A DNA stretch of 64,000 nt from positions 9,667 through 73,666 of the forward strand of contig CATYZI010000008.1 in assembly GCA_958415625.1 (NCBI GenBank), given 5' to 3'. Of the stretch, positions 59,661 to 64,000 are shown piece after piece; the stretch's first letter is position 1; every line of letters starts with the position of its first letter. The stretch comes from an uncultured Collinsella sp. (GTDB lineage: Bacteria > Actinomycetota > Coriobacteriia > Coriobacteriales > Coriobacteriaceae). Both the position numbers and the translations under genes were made by a program. Below the pieces are notes generated by a model, which saw only the letters and a program-made list of their open reading frames with translations, made no database searches and was not told the DNA's origin.

Positions 59661-60425
59661 TTACTGATAATCGACGACGTCGATCCAGTTCTTCAGGAAC
59701 TCATCGTTCACGTTGCGCTTACGAGCGAGCTCGGAAGCGGCGACGATGCTCGTCCACTGACGCACGACCTGCATGGGCATGTCGGCGCGGTCGCAGTAGA
59801 GCTCCAGGTAGGCCTCAGCCTGATCCTTGCTGTTGAGGGCGAAGAGCAGGTAGGTGGTGGCAACGTCGGCAGCAGGGGAGCCCTGGGTGGCGTGTGCCCA
59901 GTCGCACACATAGAGCTGGCCGTCGTCGCCGACGATGACGTTGGAGGGGTTGAAGTCGCCGTGGCAGACCTTGAACTCCTTGGTCATGCCGTCCAGACGC
60001 TCCTGAAGGTTGTAGCGCGTGGTGGCATTGAGCTGATCAAGGCTGTCGATCATGCGGGCGAACTTGTCGCGCTGACGGTTGAGCAGCGGGGAGGTGTAGC
60101 CGTGGATCTCGATTTGGAGGTCGACGAACATCTCGAGGTACTCACCAAAGCGCTGGGGCTCGGCAGTCATCTTCTCGGCAAGGGTGGTGCCCGGAACCTT
60201 CTCGGTCACGAGCGCCCAGCCGTTGGCGTTCTCGAGCTGGGAAACCTCGAGAGCCTTGGGGCTGCGGATGCCGCACTCATTGATGCGGGCAAGATTCAAA
60301 GCCTCGTTGAACACGTCGGAGACAGGCTTGGTCTCGTTAAAGACCTTGACGATCTTGTCGCCCAGGTCGTAAACGACCTTGTTGCCACGGCGGACGAGCT
60401 CGGTCTTGGAATCGGGTAGCAGCAT
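59661..60425 (-). CDS. APH/choline-kinase-like phosphotransferase, substrate unknown
   Basis: A 254-residue small-molecule kinase of the aminoglycoside-phosphotransferase fold. The N-lobe has a lysine strand (KVVYDLGDKIVKVFN) and VTEKVPGTTL; the catalytic Brenner motif is VCHGDFNPSNVIV, followed by the metal site YVCDWAHATQGSPAAD. This fold phosphorylates antibiotics, choline, thiamine or sugars, and the substrate cannot be deduced. It stands alone, downstream of adhE in the same direction, between a hairpin and its terminator. AAAGGA precedes the ATG. Confidence 0.85.
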   Translation of the reverse strand: MLLPDSKTELVRRGNKVVYDLGDKIVKVFNETKPVSDVFNEALNLARINECGIRSPKALEVSQLENANGWALVTEKVPGTTLAEKMTAEPQRFGEYLEMFVDLQIEIHGYTSPLLNRQRDKFARMIDSLDQLNATTRYNLQERLDGMTKEFKVCHGDFNPSNVIVGDDGQLYVCDWAHATQGSPAADVATTYLLFALNSKDQAEAYLELYCDRADMPMQVVRQWTSIVAASELARKRNVNDEFLKNWIDVVDYQ

Positions 60426-60457
60426 GGTTGCATCCTTTCAACGATGCGATAGAAGCG

Positions 60458-60496
60458 ACGGCGGGGGTGTGTGAAACACCCGTGCACCCCCGCCGT
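60458..60496 (-). repeat. Perfect 12-bp palindrome between adhE and the kinase
   Basis: ACGGCGGGGGTG and CACCCCCGCCGT enclose 15 bases that can form an inner hairpin. No T tract follows on the minus strand, so it may stabilise the adhE 3' end or act as a Rho-type signal rather than a plain terminator. Confidence 0.6.
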
Positions 60497-60513
60497 TAAA
60501 AACCGTGCTAAAA

Positions 60514-63162
60514 CTAGCAGACGGCGTAGTCCTGAGGCTCGCGGCCGTAGTAGGCGTCCAGGTAGAGCTCCTTGATCTCGCTCATGAGCGGGTAGCGCGG
60601 GTTGGCGCCGGTGCACTGGTCGTTGAATGCCTGCTCGGTCATCTCGTCGAGGGTGTCGAGGAAGTACTGCTCGTCAACACCGTAGTCGGCGATGGTCTTC
60701 TTGACGCCGATGAAGTCCTTGAGCTCCTCGAGCTTCGTGATGAAGTTCTCGAAGACTTCCTTGTCGTCCTTGCCCTCGATACCGCAGTACTTGGCCATCT
60801 CGGCGTAGTTGTGCAGCGCGTTGGGGTAAGGATACTGGGAGAAGGTACCCATCTTGACGGGGGCCTCGGCGGCGTTGTAGCGCATGACGCGGGTCAGGAT
60901 GACGGCGTTTGCGAGGCCGTGGGGCAGGTGATGGAATGCGCCGAGCTTGTGGGCCATGGAGTGGTTGAGGCCCAGGAAGGCGTTGGCGAAGGCCATACCG
61001 GCCATGCAGGAGGCGTTGTGCATCTCCTCGCGGGCATGCGGGTCCTTGGCGCCGTTCGTGAAGCTGGAGGGCAGGTTCTCAAAGACGAGCTTAGCAGCGC
61101 GCTCGGAAAGGCCCTTGGTGTAGTCGGAAGCCATGATGGAGACGTAGGACTCGATGGCGTGGGTCATGACGTCGATGCCGGAGGCAGCGGTCAGGCCGCG
61201 CGGGGCGGTCATGCAGTTGTCGGCGTCGACGATAGCCATGTTGGGGAGCAGCGCGTAGTCGGCGAGCGGCCACTTGATGCCGGTCTCCTTGTCGGTGATG
61301 ATGGCGAACGGCGTGCACTCGGAGCCGGTACCCGAGGAGGTCGGGACGGCGACGAAGTAGGCCTTCTTGCCCATCTCGGGGAAGGTGAAGATACGCTTGC
61401 GGATGTCCATGAAGTCCATGGCCATGTCCTCAAACTTGCACTCGGGGTGCTCGTACATCATCCACATGATCTTGCCGGCGTCCATAGCGGAGCCACCGCC
61501 GACGGCGATGATGACGTCCGGCTCAAAGAGAGCCATCTGCTTGGCACCACGACGTGCGCACTGCAGCGACGGATCGGGCTCGACGTCGTAGAAGCAGTCG
61601 TGGGCGATGCCCATCTCGTCGAGCTTGGCCTCGATGGCGCGGGTGTTGCCATTCTTGAAGAGGAACTGGTCGGTGACGATGAAGGCGCGCTTCTTGCCCA
61701 TGACGTTGCCCAGCTCGTCGAGGGCGACGGGCGTGGAACCCTTCTTGAAGTAGACCTTCTCGGGAGCGCGGAACCACAGCATATTCTCACGGCGCTCGGC
61801 CACAGTCTTAACGTTGATCAAGTGCTTCACCCCAACGTTCTCGGAGACGGAGTTGCCGCCCCAGGAGCCGCAGCCCAGGGTCAGAGACGGCTTCATGCCA
61901 AAGTTGTACAGGTCACCGATGCCGCCGTGCGAGGACGGGGTGTTGATGACGATACGGCAGGCCTTCATGACGTGCTCGAACAGGCTGATCTTCTCGGCCT
62001 GGGCGGGGTGCACGTACAGAGAGGCGGTGTGGCCCGGGCCACCGGCAAGCACCAGGTGCTCGGCCTTGTCGACGGCCTCCTGGAAGTCCTTGGCGTGGTA
62101 CATGGCCAGGACCGGGGAGAGCTTCTCGTGGGAGAACTCCTCCTTGGCGGGGTCGGTGGAGGTGACCTCGGCGATCAGGATCTTGGTCTTGGCGGGAACC
62201 TCGATGCCGGCGAGCTCGGCGATCTTGGCAGCGGCCATGCCGGGGATGCGGTGATCGAGAGCGCCGTTCTTGAACATGGCGGCACGCAGGGCCTCCATCT
62301 CGGCACCCTGCTTGACGAAGTAGCAGCCGCGCTTCTGGAACTCGGCCTTGACCTGGTCATAGATGGTGTCGATGACGGTCACGGACTGCTCGGAGGCGCA
62401 GATCATGCCGTTGTCGAAGGTCTTGGAGTGGATGATGGAGTTGACGGCGAGCAGCACGTCGGCGGTGTCGTCGATGACGACCGGGGTGTTACCGGCGCCA
62501 ACGCCCAGGGCGGGCTTGCCCGAGGAGTAAGCGGCCTTGACCATGCCCGGGCCACCGGTGGCGAGGATGATGTCGACGTCGCGCATGACCATGTTGGTCA
62601 GCTCGATGGAGGGGACATCGACCCAGCCGATGATGCCCTCGGGGGCGCCGGCCTTGACGGCGGCGTCAAGCACGAGCTTGGCGGCGGCGATGGTGCACTT
62701 GGCGGCAGCCGGGTGCGGGGAGATGATGATGGCGTTGCGGGTCTTCAGGCAGATCAGCGTCTTGAAGATCGCGGTGGAGGTGGGGTTGGTCGTCGGGATG
62801 ACGGCGCCCACGATGCCGATGGGCTCGGCGATCTTGGTGATGCCGTAAGCCTCGTCGCGCTCCAGGACACCACAGGTCTTGGTGTTCTTGTAAGCGTTGT
62901 AGATGTACTCTGCGGCGTAGTGGTTCTTGATGACCTTGTCCTCAAGAACGCCGCGGCCGGTCTCCTCGATGGCCATCTTCGCCAACGGGATACGAGCCTT
63001 GTTGGCGAAGATGGCGGCCTCATAGAAGATCTTGTCGACCTGCTCCTGCGTGTACGTAGCAAAAAGCGCCTGGGCCTCTCGCATCTGAGCGAGCTTAGCC
63101 TCAAGCGCCTCTACGTTGTCCACAATTGCGGGAGTAGTGTTTTCCGGTGACTTTTTCACCAT
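60514..63162 (-). CDS. adhE: Bifunctional acetaldehyde-CoA / alcohol dehydrogenase
   Basis: Reduces acetyl-CoA to acetaldehyde and then to ethanol, regenerating NAD+ in fermentation. The 882-residue protein has an N-terminal aldehyde dehydrogenase with GPGMVKAAYSSGKPALGVG and catalytic Cys in NGMICASEQS, and a C-terminal iron-dependent alcohol dehydrogenase with GGGSAMDAGK, VPTSSGTGSECTP and the metal histidines around LNHSMAHKLGAFHHLPHGLANA. The length and fusion are those of spirosome-forming AdhE. AAGGAG lies 8 bases before the ATG. Two operator-like sites lie upstream. Confidence 0.97.
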   Translation of the reverse strand: MVKKSPENTTPAIVDNVEALEAKLAQMREAQALFATYTQEQVDKIFYEAAIFANKARIPLAKMAIEETGRGVLEDKVIKNHYAAEYIYNAYKNTKTCGVLERDEAYGITKIAEPIGIVGAVIPTTNPTSTAIFKTLICLKTRNAIIISPHPAAAKCTIAAAKLVLDAAVKAGAPEGIIGWVDVPSIELTNMVMRDVDIILATGGPGMVKAAYSSGKPALGVGAGNTPVVIDDTADVLLAVNSIIHSKTFDNGMICASEQSVTVIDTIYDQVKAEFQKRGCYFVKQGAEMEALRAAMFKNGALDHRIPGMAAAKIAELAGIEVPAKTKILIAEVTSTDPAKEEFSHEKLSPVLAMYHAKDFQEAVDKAEHLVLAGGPGHTASLYVHPAQAEKISLFEHVMKACRIVINTPSSHGGIGDLYNFGMKPSLTLGCGSWGGNSVSENVGVKHLINVKTVAERRENMLWFRAPEKVYFKKGSTPVALDELGNVMGKKRAFIVTDQFLFKNGNTRAIEAKLDEMGIAHDCFYDVEPDPSLQCARRGAKQMALFEPDVIIAVGGGSAMDAGKIMWMMYEHPECKFEDMAMDFMDIRKRIFTFPEMGKKAYFVAVPTSSGTGSECTPFAIITDKETGIKWPLADYALLPNMAIVDADNCMTAPRGLTAASGIDVMTHAIESYVSIMASDYTKGLSERAAKLVFENLPSSFTNGAKDPHAREEMHNASCMAGMAFANAFLGLNHSMAHKLGAFHHLPHGLANAVILTRVMRYNAAEAPVKMGTFSQYPYPNALHNYAEMAKYCGIEGKDDKEVFENFITKLEELKDFIGVKKTIADYGVDEQYFLDTLDEMTEQAFNDQCTGANPRYPLMSEIKELYLDAYYGREPQDYAVC

Positions 63163-63254
63163 TTGTGTCTCCTTGCGATCGGAGATTTACCCTACGCCTT
63201 GCATGATAGCAAGAAATTATTCGGCGAACGGTAAGATTCCCGTAAAAGGCACAC

Positions 63255-63284
63255 TAAAACGCTTCAATAAACTGAAACGCTTTA
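63255..63284 (-). promoter_or_regulatory. Tandem LacI-family-like operator sites upstream of adhE
   Basis: TAAAACGCTTCA (63255-63266) and TGAAACGCTTTA (63273-63284) share 10 of 12 bases, are near-palindromic around ACGCTT and are spaced 18 bases apart. They resemble catabolite-control (CcpA-like) or other LacI-type operators. They lie about 95-120 bases before the adhE start. Confidence 0.45.
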
Positions 63285-63315
63285 ACTAAAACTATCTGCC
63301 TGCTGCATCGCCCCG

Positions 63316-63574
63316 CTCATTGGGGACAGACTTACATGAGAATTTCAATCGGAAAACGGGAAGAACGGGGCATCTTCTTGACAATTGCTATTCGCGGGTC
63401 GCGGTTGAGTCAGACACGCAGGCGGTGCAGCTGCTCGACTATATTCGTCTCAATCTCGTGAAAGGTGCGCTTGGCTCAATCGAGGCGTACCGCTGGTCAA
63501 GCTACAGGGCATACCAGCTGGGTTACGATCCCTTTGACATCTGCAAACACTCATGTAAGTCTGTCCCCAATGAG
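63316..63574. mobile_element. RAYT-derived element with perfect 25-bp terminal inverted repeats
   Basis: The 25-base end at 63316-63340 begins CTCATTGGGGACAGAC and its exact complement lies at 63550-63574. Each end also has CTCAT/ATGAG complementarity within itself. Such ends resemble REP palindromes. The 209 bases between them encode the C-terminal part of a REP-associated Y1 transposase. Nothing else functional is seen in the region from 63163 to 63678 except the adhE operators and the rpmB terminator. Confidence 0.7.
63341..63549 (+). pseudogene. C-terminal fragment of a REP-associated (IS200-like Y1) transposase
   Basis: The reading frame contains GRTGHLLDNCYSRVAVES, LDYIRLNLVKGALGSIEAYRW and SSYRAYQLG, matching the GRxGHxF...YIHLNPVRAGLV...YxWSSYRAY region at the end of RAYT/Y1_Tnp proteins. 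The N-terminal HUH motif and the catalytic tyrosine are missing, so the fragment cannot be active by itself. It has no proper start; the frame simply enters from the left inverted repeat and leaves through the right one. Confidence 0.7.
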
Positions 63575-63577
63575 TGC

Positions 63578-63610
63578 AAAAAGGCGCCCTCCGTAGGGGA
63601 GGACGCCTTT
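63578..63610 (-). terminator. Intrinsic terminator of rpmB
   Basis: On the minus strand AAAGGCGTCCTCC pairs with GGAGGGCGCCTTT (13 bp, one G-T wobble) and is followed by a T run (plus-strand A tract at 63578-63582). Confidence 0.85.
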
Positions 63611-63678
63611 GGTAAGTTCTATATGAACGCGAGGTCTTTGACCCGGAGAGTCCGAGGTACTTGTTGGTAAGACCTTAT

Positions 63679-63867
63679 TTAGGAGCGCGCAACCTTGCCA
63701 GACTTGAGGCAGGTGGAGCAAACGTTCATCTTGCGACGGTGACCATCGACGACAACGTAGACGCGCTGGATGTTGGGGCGGAACTTACGGTTGGTGACGC
63801 GGTGAGAGTGGCTGATGGAGCGACCGGCAACGGGGTGCTTACCGCAAACTTCGCAAACTTTGGACAT
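63679..63867 (-). CDS. rpmB: 50S ribosomal protein L28
   Basis: A 62-residue L28. It starts MSKVCEVCGKHPVAGRSISH, has NRKFRPNIQRV and ends with MNVCSTCLKSGKV, so it carries the two CxxC pairs of the zinc-binding form. ATG 63867 follows AAGGAGG; the longer open frame upstream has no family match. It is monocistronic, with its own terminator. Confidence 0.96.
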   Translation of the reverse strand: MSKVCEVCGKHPVAGRSISHSHRVTNRKFRPNIQRVYVVVDGHRRKMNVCSTCLKSGKVARS

Positions 63868-63921
63868 AACTGACCCTCCTTGGGCGACAAACGAACATGT
63901 CGCGTTAACAAACAAGCCTGA

Positions 63922-63927
63922 ACTATA
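63922..63927 (-). promoter_or_regulatory. Candidate -10 box of rpmB
   Basis: On the minus strand TATAGT lies about 55 bases before the rpmB ATG. A TTGCGC upstream is 20 bases away, too far for an ideal -35. The spacer holds a 7-bp palindrome (GCACAGA/TCTGTGC). From here to the window end no gene is supported. Confidence 0.4.
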
Positions 63928-64000
63928 GCACAGAAGCATGTCTCTGTGCGCAATCTACACAGAGATATTTCTCTTTTGGCGATAGTGCCCACGCTACGGC

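Noticed and set aside
63241..63300. Rex operator upstream of adhE.
   Set aside because: No TTGTGA-like half-site paired with TTCACAA was found; the visible repeats are of another type.
63320..63670. Complete protein gene at the RAYT remnant.
   Set aside because: The apparent start lies inside the left inverted repeat, the frame runs through the right repeat and into the rpmB terminator, and only the C-terminal transposase motifs are present.
1..64000. CRISPR array, rRNA operon, prophage or complete insertion sequence.
   Set aside because: No regularly spaced direct repeats, no rRNA sequence, no phage structural genes and no full transposase were seen on either strand.

Overview
The window reads as a high-GC, gene-dense chromosome segment from an actinobacterium of the Coriobacteriia, most likely a Collinsella-like gut anaerobe. 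This is inference from gene content and style: a very GC-rich third codon position, frequent TTG starts, AdhE fermentation, a PpsR/PpdK pair, MreBCD/RodA rod-shape genes and an AroE-AroK fusion. No 16S rRNA is present to confirm it. No CRISPR array, prophage or complete insertion sequence was seen.

Layout. 1-1060: the end of a polysaccharide-export ABC transporter and tRNA-Arg(TCT). 1091-2541: an uncharacterised two-gene cassette (a P-loop protein with a TOPRIM-like tail, plus a DUF4869-type protein). 2672-11217, leftward: a complete chorismate/Phe/Tyr operon, aroF-tyrA-aroB-aroA-aroC-pheA-aroE/K-aroQ, with a terminator-like leader and a striking repeat before aroQ. 11338-14214: tRNA-Arg(CCG) and a P-type ATPase. 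14318-17426: a zinc-ribbon membrane protein, a cyclophilin and a TPR membrane protein. 17542-27147: mreB-mreC-mreD-PBP2-rodA, a DUF697-like protein and a radical-SAM pair. 27215-31217: rplU-rpmA, then obg-nadD-yqeK-rsfS. 31317-32531, leftward: dinB. 32772-35262: rpsP-khpA-rimM-trmD-lepB. 35322-39243: glyQ-glyS-ppsR. 39570-42320: ppdK. 42531-43754: rplS and rnhB. 43944-49153: yraN-comM-dprA-trmFO-xer. 49373-51016: rpsB-tsf. 51134-59484: pyrH-frr-uppS-cdsA-dxr-rseP-ispG-proS. The leftward end holds an APH-like kinase (59661-60425), adhE (60514-63162), a RAYT-derived palindromic remnant (63316-63574) and rpmB (63679-63867).

The genes group into a few programmes. The aro operon takes central-metabolism precursors to phenylpyruvate/arogenate-level intermediates. 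The mre-rodA block and uppS-cdsA-dxr-ispG build the cell envelope and its isoprenoid and phospholipid precursors. Several blocks are translation machinery (L21, L27, S16, L19, S2, EF-Ts, RRF, GlyRS, ProRS, L28) with maturation and tRNA-modification factors. PpdK with its bifunctional regulator PpsR, and AdhE, serve anaerobic carbon flow.

Points most worth a second look are the P-loop/TOPRIM-like plus DUF4869 cassette, the aroF leader, the triple repeat that could toggle termination and RBS masking before aroQ, the winged-helix-like insertion in the site-2 protease, the Xer recombinase whose conserved N-terminus has no canonical start codon, and the RAYT-derived element with perfect 25-bp inverted ends. 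All coordinates and motifs were read by eye; no database search was run.
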